A stretch of 64,000 bases of DNA, from positions 22,772 to 86,771 of the forward strand of contig CAMDMZ010000019.1 of NCBI GenBank assembly GCA_945902805.1, read 5' to 3'. Origin of the DNA: Propionivibrio dicarboxylicus (GTDB lineage: Bacteria; Pseudomonadota; Gammaproteobacteria; Burkholderiales; Rhodocyclaceae). Of the stretch, positions 1 to 9,006 are shown piece by piece (position 1 is the stretch's first letter; each line of letters begins with the position of its first letter). The notes below the pieces were generated by a model. The model did no database searches and was not told the DNA's origin. It worked only from the letters and a program-made list of their open reading frames with translations. A program made the translations under genes and the position numbers.

Positions 1-1035
1 ACCTACCTCGCCGACATGGCGCCGGTCGTTGCGCTCAAGCCCGACGCCCTGATCATGGCCGACCCCGGCCTGATTCTGATGATCCGCGAAACCTGGCCGG
101 AGATGCCGATTCATCTTTCGGTCCAGGCCAACACCATGAACCATGCCGCCGTGCGTTTTTGGAAGAGCATCGGCATCAGTCGTGTCATTCTCTCGCGCGA
201 GCTATCGCTGGATGACATCGCCGAGATCCGCCAGGAATGCCCGGATATGGAGCTCGAAGTCTTCGTCCATGGCGCATTGTGCGTCGCCTATTCCGGGCGC
301 TGCCTGCTCTCCGGCTACTTCAATCATCGCGACCCGAACCAGGGCACCTGCACCAACAGTTGCCGCTGGAACTATGACGTCAAACCGGCCACCGAAAACC
401 CGGCCGGCGACGTCTATCTGATCGAAGAAGAAACCCGCCCCGGCAACCTGATGCCGATCGAGGAAGACGAGCATGGCACCTACATCCTCAACTCGAAAGA
501 CCTTCGTGCAATCGAACACATCGCCCAGCTCACCGAAATCGGCATCGACTCGCTGAAAATCGAAGGCCGCACCAAGTCGGCGTATTACGTCGCCCGCACC
601 TGTCAGAGCTACCGCCAGGCGATCGACGATGCGGTGGCCGGACGACCCTTTGATGGCCGTCTCGTCGCCGAGCTCGATGGTCTCGCCAACCGTGGCTACA
701 CGCCAGGCTTTTACGACCGTCACCCGGACCGCGAGTATCAAAACTATCTGACCGGCCTGTCGCAAATGGGCAGCAGCCAGTATGTCGGCGACCTCACCGG
801 CTACGCGGAGGACGGCTGGGCCGAGATCGAGGTCAAGAACAAGTTTTCGGTTGGCGATCGCATTGAGCTGATTCACCCCACTGGCAATCGCCAGCATGTC
901 ATCGAGCGCATGCAAAAAGTCGGTGCTGGCGGGACGGCGCCGGATGACATCACCGTCGCCCCGGGCAGCGGACATCGCGTCCGCGTGTCGCTTCCCCCTG
1001 CTTACGAAGGGGCTTTTCTCGCCCGATTCGCATAA
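1..1035 (+). CDS. trhP: Peptidase U32 family protein, TrhP/YegQ-like tRNA hydroxylation protein (5' truncated by window edge)
   Basis: Frame open from base 1; motifs ELEVFVHGALCVAYSGRCLLS, NQGTCTNSCRW and DSLKIEGRTKSAYYVA typical of U32/YegQ. Confidence 0.85.
   Translation, partial: TYLADMAPVVALKPDALIMADPGLILMIRETWPEMPIHLSVQANTMNHAAVRFWKSIGISRVILSRELSLDDIAEIRQECPDMELEVFVHGALCVAYSGRCLLSGYFNHRDPNQGTCTNSCRWNYDVKPATENPAGDVYLIEEETRPGNLMPIEEDEHGTYILNSKDLRAIEHIAQLTEIGIDSLKIEGRTKSAYYVARTCQSYRQAIDDAVAGRPFDGRLVAELDGLANRGYTPGFYDRHPDREYQNYLTGLSQMGSSQYVGDLTGYAEDGWAEIEVKNKFSVGDRIELIHPTGNRQHVIERMQKVGAGGTAPDDITVAPGSGHRVRVSLPPAYEGAFLARFA
914..938 (+). repeat. VGAGGTA dispersed repeat copy 1 (in trhP, sense)
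   Basis: aaaaagtcggtgctggcgggacggc; consensus; encodes QKVGAGGTAP. Confidence 0.95.
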
Positions 1036-1079
1036 ATGTAGTGAGCGACAGCGATCAGCAGGAATGCTAATCTGCGGAC

Positions 1080-2897
1080 GTGAGCCGAACACGCTATAAA
1101 ATTTTGTTTGTTTGGGCCGTCGTTGCCCTGCTGGCCATGCGCGAACTGGCCGGCATGCCTGCCGCATTGGAGCGGATTGACAACGATGTTGCGGCGCAAT
1201 TTCGAACCTCATCACGCGCCATCGCGCATGCCGTCGATACCACATTGACCGCTGCAGACCGGATGCTACGCGCCGCCATCACGACCCCGCCGATGGTGGC
1301 GATGCAGGCCGGGCGACCGAACCAGGGCGACCTGAGTGCCATGCTCAAGCGCCTCCAGGACTCGACATCCGGCGCCACGGTGGTTGCCATCAGCGACGCC
1401 ACCGGCCGCATTGTGGCGGGCTCACAAGCACTACCCGCCGAGCTGAATATGGCTGATCGCGCCTTCTTCCGGCTACTGCGGGATAGTCCGAATAATTCCG
1501 CTGCGCTGGGCTCGGCGATTTCGCAAGTCGCTCCCAACCGTCTCGATGGCAAACCGGTGCTTCATGTAGCTCGTCGATACGAAGGTTCAAACGGCCATTT
1601 TGGTGGTGTCGTGGTGGTCGGTATCGACGTCGCACAACAGTTCGAGCCCATCGCGCGCCTTCTCGTTCCCTCGCCAACTGCCAGGATCGGACTGCTCGAC
1701 GAGAACCAGCGAATTCTCATGCGCCTGCCACATATCAGCGAGATGATCGGCAAACATCTGCCGATTACCAATAAATACGGCGGCTTACCGACGGCGCCGT
1801 TTGACCAGATGCTTGAACACATGGGTCTCGACGGTTCCCCGCGCGTCGGCATGCTGCAGGCACTCGACCACTTTCCCTTGCACATTAGCGTCAGCGAACC
1901 GCGCAGTACGATCCTCGATCGATCGCACCTTATCCACCGCAATGCGCTGTTGTTCATCATCGTTCTGCTCACCGCCGGCGGCGCACTCTCGCTACTGATC
2001 TGGCGTAGCGGCAAGTCCAGCGAGCTCGAGCGCCTGCGCATGAAAGTCTTTTCCCATGCCCGCGAAGGTATCCTGATCACCGGCCCGGACACGCGCATCA
2101 TCGAGGTCAATCCCCGTCTGTGCCAAATGTCGGGTTACAGTCGTGAGGAACTGATCGGTAAGAAACCCAGCCTGTTCCGCTCTGGCCGACACGATAAAGC
2201 CTTCTATCAAACGATGTGGGACGATCTGAATCAGACTAATGAATGGCGTGGTGAAATCTGGAATCGACGCAAGGATGGCGGGTTTTACGCCCAACAGACC
2301 AGCATTTCGGCCGTCCGTGACCAGGACAATCGCCTGACGCACTACATCGGCCTGCTCAGCGACATCACAACACTCAAGAGCCGTGCCGAACTGCTGGAAG
2401 AAAAAGCGCAACACGATATCCTCACCCAGTTACCCAATCGTGCCCTCCTCCATGATCGCTTGCAACTGGCCTTGGCGCGCGCACGCCGCGATCACGGACA
2501 GTTCGCCATCTGCTATATCGATCTGGATGAGTTCAAGCCGGTCAATGACAACTATGGCCACGCCGCCGGCGATACCCTGCTGATCGAAATTTCGGCACGC
2601 TTGCGCTCCCTGTTGCGCGGTGGCGATACTGCCGCGCGCGTCGGTGGCGATGAATTCGTCCTGATCCTGACCCAGCTTGCCGATGCCGATGAATGTCGCC
2701 AGGCCGCCGACCGTGTGCTTACCGCCATTACCGCGCCCGTGGTGATCGACGGCCACGCCATCAGCGTTTCAGCCAGTATTGGCATCGCCTTGTACCCGCG
2801 TGATGGTAAAGATGCCAACGATTTGCTCATGCTCGCCGACCAGGCCATGTACGAGGCCAAGCGCGCCGGCCGCAACCGATATAGCGAGTACGCCTGA
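1080..2897 (+). CDS. Membrane sensor diguanylate cyclase (extracellular sensor domain, PAS, GGDEF)
   Basis: GTG start; N-terminal TM and periplasmic region, PAS (EGILITGPDTRIIEVNPRLC), RVGGDEFVLIL. Confidence 0.85.
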   Translation: MSRTRYKILFVWAVVALLAMRELAGMPAALERIDNDVAAQFRTSSRAIAHAVDTTLTAADRMLRAAITTPPMVAMQAGRPNQGDLSAMLKRLQDSTSGATVVAISDATGRIVAGSQALPAELNMADRAFFRLLRDSPNNSAALGSAISQVAPNRLDGKPVLHVARRYEGSNGHFGGVVVVGIDVAQQFEPIARLLVPSPTARIGLLDENQRILMRLPHISEMIGKHLPITNKYGGLPTAPFDQMLEHMGLDGSPRVGMLQALDHFPLHISVSEPRSTILDRSHLIHRNALLFIIVLLTAGGALSLLIWRSGKSSELERLRMKVFSHAREGILITGPDTRIIEVNPRLCQMSGYSREELIGKKPSLFRSGRHDKAFYQTMWDDLNQTNEWRGEIWNRRKDGGFYAQQTSISAVRDQDNRLTHYIGLLSDITTLKSRAELLEEKAQHDILTQLPNRALLHDRLQLALARARRDHGQFAICYIDLDEFKPVNDNYGHAAGDTLLIEISARLRSLLRGGDTAARVGGDEFVLILTQLADADECRQAADRVLTAITAPVVIDGHAISVSASIGIALYPRDGKDANDLLMLADQAMYEAKRAGRNRYSEYA

Positions 2898-5800
2898 TGA
2901 CACGACGCCGTTGGATGCACCGTTGGATGCACCGCTGGATTCACTTCGGTGCTGTTCTCGCTCTGTTCGGCATGCTGGGCTCGGCGCTGGCGCTCGAAAG
3001 TGCCGATTCGCTGTTGAAGATTGGCGTCCTCGCCTATCGCGGCAAAGAGCAGGCGATCAAAGAATGGCAAGGCCACGCCGACTATCTCGCCGAAAAGCTG
3101 GCACCGCGCCGCTTCGAGATCGTGCCACTGACTCTCGAGGAATTCCCCCCGGCGATCGAAAAACGCACCATCGATCTGTTCACCACCAACACCGGCCATT
3201 ACGTTGAACTTGAGGCAGGCGGCCGCAGCACGCGTTTCGCCACCATGCGCGTGGCCGGCCCCAAGGGTCCCATCGACAAATTTGGTGGCACCGCCATTGT
3301 CCGCAGTGATCGCACCGATATAAACAACTATGCCGACCTGGCCGGTCTGACGATTGCGATTCCCAATTTCGGTGGCTTTGGCGGCTGGCAGGTGCATCAG
3401 CGTGAAGCCCTGGCGCAAGGCATCGAACTTGTCCGCACGTCGCGGGTTATCGAGAGCAAGACCCAGGACAAAGTGATGGAAGATGTCCTCACCGGGCGCG
3501 CCGATGTCGGCTTTGTACGCTCCGACCTGATCGAATCCCTGGTTGCCGCCGGCAAGCTGGATCTGGCCCAGGTCCGGGTAATCAACCCGCAGAAAACTGC
3601 CGAGTATCCCTACCTGCATAGCACTCGTCTCTATCCGCACTGGCCTTTTGCCCGGCTCGATCATGTTTCCGAGGAATTGACTCGCGAGCTGTTGATTGCC
3701 CTGTTGCAAATACCGCCAGGTCACCCGGCGGCGAAGGCAGCCAACATCTACGGCTGGACACTCGGGCAGAACTACCAGCCCGTGCATGACATGTTTCTCG
3801 AACTGCGCCTGCCGCCTTACAACAACCTGCCGGTTTCGCTCAACGATGTCATGGGGCGCTACGGACAACTGATCGTATTCATCTCGGTTACCGTCATCAC
3901 GATTCTATTGCTGGCGCTGTGGTTCATCACCCGTGGCAATCTGGCGCTCAAGCGCAGCCAGGGCCAATTGCGCCTCGCTGCCGGTGTTTTCGAACATGCC
4001 CAGGAAGGCATCCTGATCACCGATACCAAAGGCTTAGTGATCGATGTCAATGACACCTTCCTCGCCTTGACCGGCTACGCCCGCAGTGAAGTCGTGGGCA
4101 AGAACCCACGCTTTCTCTCCTCAGGCCGTCAGGATGCCAATTTCTACAAGTCCATGTGGGCTGCCCTGACCAGCAGCGGTAACTGGCGCGGCGAGCTGTG
4201 GAACCGACGCAAGGATGGCAGTCTCTACGTCCAGCGCACCAGCATTTCAGCGGTCCGCGATACCCACGGCGCCATCAGTCACTACATCGGCCTCTCCTAC
4301 GACGTCACCGCCTTGCGCGAGAGCCAGGAGCAGCTCGAACAAATGGCTTACTTTGACGCACTCACCGGCTTGCCGAATCGTCGTTTGCTCGCCGACCGAC
4401 TCAAGCAGGCCATCGCGCAATCCACGCGCACCGACAAGCTGCTCGCCATCTGCTACCTCGATCTTGATGGTTTCAAGCCGATCAACGATAACTGGGGTCA
4501 TGCCGCCGGCGACCGGCTGCTGGTCGACGCCTCATCGCGCTTGACCAGTTCCGTGCGTACGGGTGACACCGTCAGCCGCCTTGGCGGCGATGAGTTCGTG
4601 GTACTACTCGAAAACCTGTCGCATATTGATGAATGCGAGTATGCGATCGAGCGCATCCGGCAAGCCTTGAACCAGCCATTCCGTCTGACCGAAGGCGATG
4701 CCCAGGTATCGGCAAGCATCGGCGTCACGCTGTTCCCGATCGATAGTTCCGATCCCGATACCTTGATCCGTCATGCCGACCAGGCCATGTATGCGGCCAA
4801 GCAGGGCGGGCGCAACCGCTACCAGTTGTTCGATGCCGGCGGCGATCGACTGTCCGGGGCCCGGCGCGAGGCTATGGGCGCAATCCAGCAGGCGATAGAG
4901 CACGACGAATTCCTGTTGTACTTCCAGCCCAAGGTCAATATGCGCAGCGGCGAAATTGTCGGTGCTGAAGCTCTGGTGCGCTGGGAACACCCGGAACGCG
5001 GCTTCCTTCACCCCGCCGAATTTCTGCCGGCGATCGATTTCGTCGGCATGCAGACTGCACTCGGTGACTGGGTGCTGCGTGCCGCCATCCGTCAGATCGC
5101 GGCCTGGGCCGACGCCGGCCACTCCCTTTCGGTCAGCATCAATGTCGCCGCCGAGCAACTGCAACACACCGATTTCATTGACAAATTGCAGGCCGCATTA
5201 GCCGCCTTCCCTGCCGCCAAGCCCGATCAGATCGAACTGGAACTGCTGGAAACGGCTGCCCTGCACGACCTGACCGAAGTGGCCGGCGTCATCGAACGCT
5301 GCCAGGCGCTGGGCATTCATTTCGCCATTGACGATTTTGGCACCGGCTATTCCTCGCTCACCTATCTGAAGCAACTGAACGCCCGCACCTTGAAGGTCGA
5401 TCAGTCCTTCGTTCGCGACATGCTTGAGGACCCCGACGATCTCGCTATTGTCGATGGCATCGTCGGACTTGCCGCTGCGTTCCGGCGTCAAGTGGTGGCC
5501 GAAGGTGTCGAGACCATCGAACACGGTCGCTTGCTGCTCCAGTTGGGCTGCGAACTGGCCCAAGGCTATGGCATTGCGCGGCCGATGGCCCCGGAAAAGC
5601 TCATCGCATGGTTACCGCAATGGCATCAACCGAAAGAATGGATCGGCATCACACCTTGGCCGCGCGAGGATCTGCCCCTGCTGACCATGGAGGTCGAACA
5701 CCGGCGCTGGATCACAAATTTCACGGCGATCATGCAACGCACGCCGGGCGAGAAATCCGAAACGGATGAGGAAATCAAGATGCCGCCACTGGACCCTCAT

Positions 5801-6040
5801 CAGTGCCGTTTTGGCCGCTGGCTCGACGCCACGGGTCGGCGTCGCTATGGGCATTTGTCGGTGCTCCAGGAACTCGATATCCGCCATCAGGCCGTGCATC
5901 ACAAGGGCCATGAGTTGGCCACGGTGTGGCAAGCGGACCCGGATGCCGCGCGTGCTCGTGTACATGAACTGGCAAGTTGTCGCGACAGTCTTCTGCTCAG
6001 CCTGGCTGATTTGCGAGTAGCGGCGCTCAGGCATCATTGA
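2897..6040 (+). CDS. PhnD-like periplasmic binding domain - PAS - GGDEF - EAL protein with C-terminal CZB-like domain
   Basis: 1-nt overlap with upstream stop; SBP-like N-terminus, RLGGDEFVVLL, AEALVRWEHPERG, DDFGTGYSS, C-terminal H..C.FGRW..HxxVH resembling the CZB domain. Confidence 0.85.
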   Translation: MTRRRWMHRWMHRWIHFGAVLALFGMLGSALALESADSLLKIGVLAYRGKEQAIKEWQGHADYLAEKLAPRRFEIVPLTLEEFPPAIEKRTIDLFTTNTGHYVELEAGGRSTRFATMRVAGPKGPIDKFGGTAIVRSDRTDINNYADLAGLTIAIPNFGGFGGWQVHQREALAQGIELVRTSRVIESKTQDKVMEDVLTGRADVGFVRSDLIESLVAAGKLDLAQVRVINPQKTAEYPYLHSTRLYPHWPFARLDHVSEELTRELLIALLQIPPGHPAAKAANIYGWTLGQNYQPVHDMFLELRLPPYNNLPVSLNDVMGRYGQLIVFISVTVITILLLALWFITRGNLALKRSQGQLRLAAGVFEHAQEGILITDTKGLVIDVNDTFLALTGYARSEVVGKNPRFLSSGRQDANFYKSMWAALTSSGNWRGELWNRRKDGSLYVQRTSISAVRDTHGAISHYIGLSYDVTALRESQEQLEQMAYFDALTGLPNRRLLADRLKQAIAQSTRTDKLLAICYLDLDGFKPINDNWGHAAGDRLLVDASSRLTSSVRTGDTVSRLGGDEFVVLLENLSHIDECEYAIERIRQALNQPFRLTEGDAQVSASIGVTLFPIDSSDPDTLIRHADQAMYAAKQGGRNRYQLFDAGGDRLSGARREAMGAIQQAIEHDEFLLYFQPKVNMRSGEIVGAEALVRWEHPERGFLHPAEFLPAIDFVGMQTALGDWVLRAAIRQIAAWADAGHSLSVSINVAAEQLQHTDFIDKLQAALAAFPAAKPDQIELELLETAALHDLTEVAGVIERCQALGIHFAIDDFGTGYSSLTYLKQLNARTLKVDQSFVRDMLEDPDDLAIVDGIVGLAAAFRRQVVAEGVETIEHGRLLLQLGCELAQGYGIARPMAPEKLIAWLPQWHQPKEWIGITPWPREDLPLLTMEVEHRRWITNFTAIMQRTPGEKSETDEEIKMPPLDPHQCRFGRWLDATGRRRYGHLSVLQELDIRHQAVHHKGHELATVWQADPDAARARVHELASCRDSLLLSLADLRVAALRHH
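2908..2943 (+). repeat. Three tandem 12-bp units (ccgttggatgca) in frame at the N-terminus of the GGDEF-EAL protein
   Basis: ccgttggatgca ccgttggatgca ccgctggattca; encodes RWMHRWMHRWIH. Confidence 0.9.
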
Positions 6041-6093
6041 CGCGCATCGTGCATGCGCGTAAATTGCGCGCATCGATTGCCAAGGAGCTTGTC

Positions 6094-6330
6094 GTGAGCG
6101 CCTCACCCAAGAAAGCCGCCAATCTTACTGTGCGTGCCGATCTGCTCGAAGATGCCCGTACCTACAAGATCAACCTGTCGCAAACCCTTGAAACCGCGCT
6201 TGCTGCCGAACTGAAGAAGCGCCGCGAAACCGAGTGGCTGGAGCAGAACAAGGCGGCCATTGAAGCCTACAACCAGGAGATCGCCGAACATGGACTCTTC
6301 AGCGACAACTTCCGCAGCTTCTGCCGATGA
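6094..6330 (+). CDS. ccdA: Type II antitoxin CcdA family
   Basis: GTG start after AAGGAG; NLTVRADLLEDARTYKINLSQTLE...WLEQNKAAIEAYNQEIAEHGLFSDNFRSF. Confidence 0.9.
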   Translation: MSASPKKAANLTVRADLLEDARTYKINLSQTLETALAAELKKRRETEWLEQNKAAIEAYNQEIAEHGLFSDNFRSFCR

Positions 6331-6644
6331 GCCAATTCGACGTATTCCGCAATCCCGATCCCGGTAGCCAGGCGCGTATCCCCTTCGTTGTCGTTCTGCA
6401 ATCCGACCTGCTCGACGCCGTCGATAATCACGTCGTCGCGCCACTGCGAGCCAAACATGAGAGTCATATCGTTCCCGTCCTCCGGCTCAACCCCCACGTC
6501 ATGATCGATGACGAAGAGTACCTGGTGCGGGTGCAGGATCTGGCCACCGTGCCACGCCGTATGCTGAAGGAAAAAGTCGCCACCCTCGCTCCCCAACGCG
6601 AGGAAATCCTCGCCGCCCTCGATTTTCTTTTTACCGGATTTTGA
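6327..6644 (+). CDS. ccdB: Type II toxin CcdB family
   Basis: ATGA overlap with ccdA; MSQFDVFRNPDPGSQARIPFVVVLQSDLLD typical CcdB. Confidence 0.92.
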   Translation: MSQFDVFRNPDPGSQARIPFVVVLQSDLLDAVDNHVVAPLRAKHESHIVPVLRLNPHVMIDDEEYLVRVQDLATVPRRMLKEKVATLAPQREEILAALDFLFTGF

Positions 6645-6657
6645 ACAAGGAACCACC

Positions 6658-8322
6658 ATGGCTCAATATGTAATGTCGATGCACCGCGTGAACAAGATCG
6701 TTCCACCCAAGCGCACCATCATCAAGGACATCTCCCTCTCCTTCTTCCCCGGTGCCAAGATCGGTTTGCTGGGCTTGAACGGTTCCGGCAAATCCACCGT
6801 GCTGCGCATCATGGCGGGAGCGGACAAGGAATACGACGGCGAGGTGCAATGGCAGCCGAACATGAAGATCGGTTATCTGGCGCAGGAACCGCAACTCGAT
6901 GCGACCAAGACAGTGAAGCAGGAAGTCGAATCCGGCCTCGTCGAACTCATGGAAGCCAAGCAGAAACTCGAAGAGGTCTATGCCGCCTATGCCGAAGAAG
7001 GCGCCGACTTCGACAAGTTGGCCGAAGAACAGGCCAAGTACGAAAACATCATTTCCACCGCTGGTGCCGACGTTGAAACCCAGATGGAAATCGCCGCCGA
7101 TGCCCTCGGCCTGCCCGACTGGGACGCCATCATCGGCACGCTTTCCGGCGGCGAAAAACGTCGGGTTGCCCTGTGCAAGCTGCTACTCTCACGCCCCGAC
7201 ATGCTGCTGCTCGACGAACCGACCAACCACCTCGATGCCGAGTCGGTCGAGTGGCTGGAACAGTTCCTCACCCGCTTCCCAGGCACCGTCGTCGCCGTCA
7301 CCCACGACCGCTACTTCCTCGACAACGCCGCCGAATGGATACTGGAACTTGACCGTGGCCAGGGCATCCCATGGAAGGGCAATTATTCCAGTTGGCTGGA
7401 GCAAAAAGGTGCCCGTCTGGAAACCGAGCAGAAGCAGGAAGATGCCCACCGCAAGGCCATGAAGCAGGAACTGGAATGGGTGCGCCAGGGCGCTAAGGCC
7501 CGTCAGTCCAAGAGCAAGGCGCGTCTCGCCCGTTATGAGGAAATGTCGAACACCGAATACCAGAAACGCAACGAGACCCAGGAAATCTTCATTCCGCCCG
7601 GCGAGCGTCTCGGTGACAAGGTGATCGAGTTCAACGGCGTGAGCAAAGCCTTCGGCGACCGTCTGCTAATCGACAATCTTAGTTTCAGCGTGCCACCCGG
7701 CGCCATCGTCGGTGTCATCGGCCCTAACGGCGCCGGCAAGTCGACGCTGTTCAAGATGATCCAAAGCAAGGAACAGCCGGATTCGGGCGAAATCGTCATC
7801 GGCACCACGGTCAAGATCGCCGCCGTCGATCAATCGCGCGAGGGGCTGGACGGAAGCAAAACCGTGTTCGATGCGGTCTCCAACGGCGCCGACATCCTCA
7901 CCGTCGGTAAGTTTGAAATGCCCAGCCGCGCCTACCTCGGCCGCTTCAACTTCAAGGGTGGCGATCAGCAAAAGATCGTCGGCAACCTCTCCGGCGGCGA
8001 ACGCGGCCGCCTGCATCTGGCGACCACCCTGATCGCCGGCGGCAACGTGTTGCTGCTCGACGAACCCTCCAACGACCTCGACGTGGAAACCCTACGCGCC
8101 CTGGAAGACGCGCTGCTCGAATTCTCCGGCTGCGCGATGATCATCAGCCACGATCGCTGGTTCCTCGATCGCATCTGCACCCACATCCTGGCCTGCGAAG
8201 GCAATTCGCAATGGAGCTTCTTCGCCGGTAACTATCAGGAATATGAAGAGGACAAGCGCAAGCGTCTGGGCGAGGAAGGTGCCAAGCCACATCGGATTCG
8301 CTACAAACCGATTTGCCGGTAA
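6658..8322 (+). CDS. ettA: Energy-dependent translational throttle protein EttA (ABC-F)
   Basis: Two ABC cassettes ([49 protein letters not shown]); C-term RIRYKPICR. Confidence 0.95.
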   Translation: MAQYVMSMHRVNKIVPPKRTIIKDISLSFFPGAKIGLLGLNGSGKSTVLRIMAGADKEYDGEVQWQPNMKIGYLAQEPQLDATKTVKQEVESGLVELMEAKQKLEEVYAAYAEEGADFDKLAEEQAKYENIISTAGADVETQMEIAADALGLPDWDAIIGTLSGGEKRRVALCKLLLSRPDMLLLDEPTNHLDAESVEWLEQFLTRFPGTVVAVTHDRYFLDNAAEWILELDRGQGIPWKGNYSSWLEQKGARLETEQKQEDAHRKAMKQELEWVRQGAKARQSKSKARLARYEEMSNTEYQKRNETQEIFIPPGERLGDKVIEFNGVSKAFGDRLLIDNLSFSVPPGAIVGVIGPNGAGKSTLFKMIQSKEQPDSGEIVIGTTVKIAAVDQSREGLDGSKTVFDAVSNGADILTVGKFEMPSRAYLGRFNFKGGDQQKIVGNLSGGERGRLHLATTLIAGGNVLLLDEPSNDLDVETLRALEDALLEFSGCAMIISHDRWFLDRICTHILACEGNSQWSFFAGNYQEYEEDKRKRLGEEGAKPHRIRYKPICR

Positions 8323-8328
8323 ATTCGT

Positions 8329-9006
8329 GTGAAATACTTTCTCGCCTTGCTGGCCCTGATCATTCTCGCCCTCCTGGCGCCGCTCCTCTTTGTTTCCGAA
8401 AAGCAGGCGCAGGCACCTGCCACGCATGGTATGCCCTGGCAGATCGAAACGCCTGCGGCGGGTCAGTCGCAGGTTTTTGGGCTGGTACTCGGTACTACCC
8501 CGGCGCTCCCCGCAAGTTCGCTGGCCGACGCGCGGCGACTGTCGCGCGAAACACCCAAGCTGGCGCTTGTCGCCCCCGCCGACGATGCGCTCTCGCTCGA
8601 AGCCTATTTCGAGACCATCGCCCTCGGTCCCCTCTCCGGCAAACTGTTGGTGACGCTCGATGTCGCCCCGGCCGAGTTGCAGGCCATGCGCGAACGGGCG
8701 GCGAAATCCGACTACATGAGTACAGGTACCAAGCAGTTCCTGCTCAATGAAGCCGACCGTACACGAGCGGAATCCCTGCCCTTGCGCGCCATCGCCTTCA
8801 TTCCGTCCGGCAGCCTCGATGAAGCAGTGATCCTGCAGCGCTTTGGCACACCAGCCGAACGCATCCGTCAGGGCGAGACGCTGGAACATTTCCTCTATCC
8901 GGAAAAGGGTCTCGACGTCGTCCTCGACAGCAAGGGCAAGGAAGTCCTGCAGTATGTCGCCCCCGCTCAATTTGCCCGCCTGCGCGAGCCGCTGATCGCC
9001 AAATGA
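8329..9006 (+). CDS. Conserved hypothetical membrane-anchored/exported protein
   Basis: GTG start; N-terminal hydrophobic segment; ends with ATGA overlap into rlhA. Confidence 0.6.
   Translation: MKYFLALLALIILALLAPLLFVSEKQAQAPATHGMPWQIETPAAGQSQVFGLVLGTTPALPASSLADARRLSRETPKLALVAPADDALSLEAYFETIALGPLSGKLLVTLDVAPAELQAMRERAAKSDYMSTGTKQFLLNEADRTRAESLPLRAIAFIPSGSLDEAVILQRFGTPAERIRQGETLEHFLYPEKGLDVVLDSKGKEVLQYVAPAQFARLREPLIAK

Noticed and set aside
202-1245. 347-aa antisense ORF opposite trhP
   Set aside because: Same reason: no domain signal, full overlap with a conserved gene.
2552-3868. Long antisense ORF (438 aa) opposite the GGDEF-EAL gene
   Set aside because: Overlaps well-supported sense domains; long antisense ORFs are expected in GC-rich DNA and the translation shows no recognisable domain.
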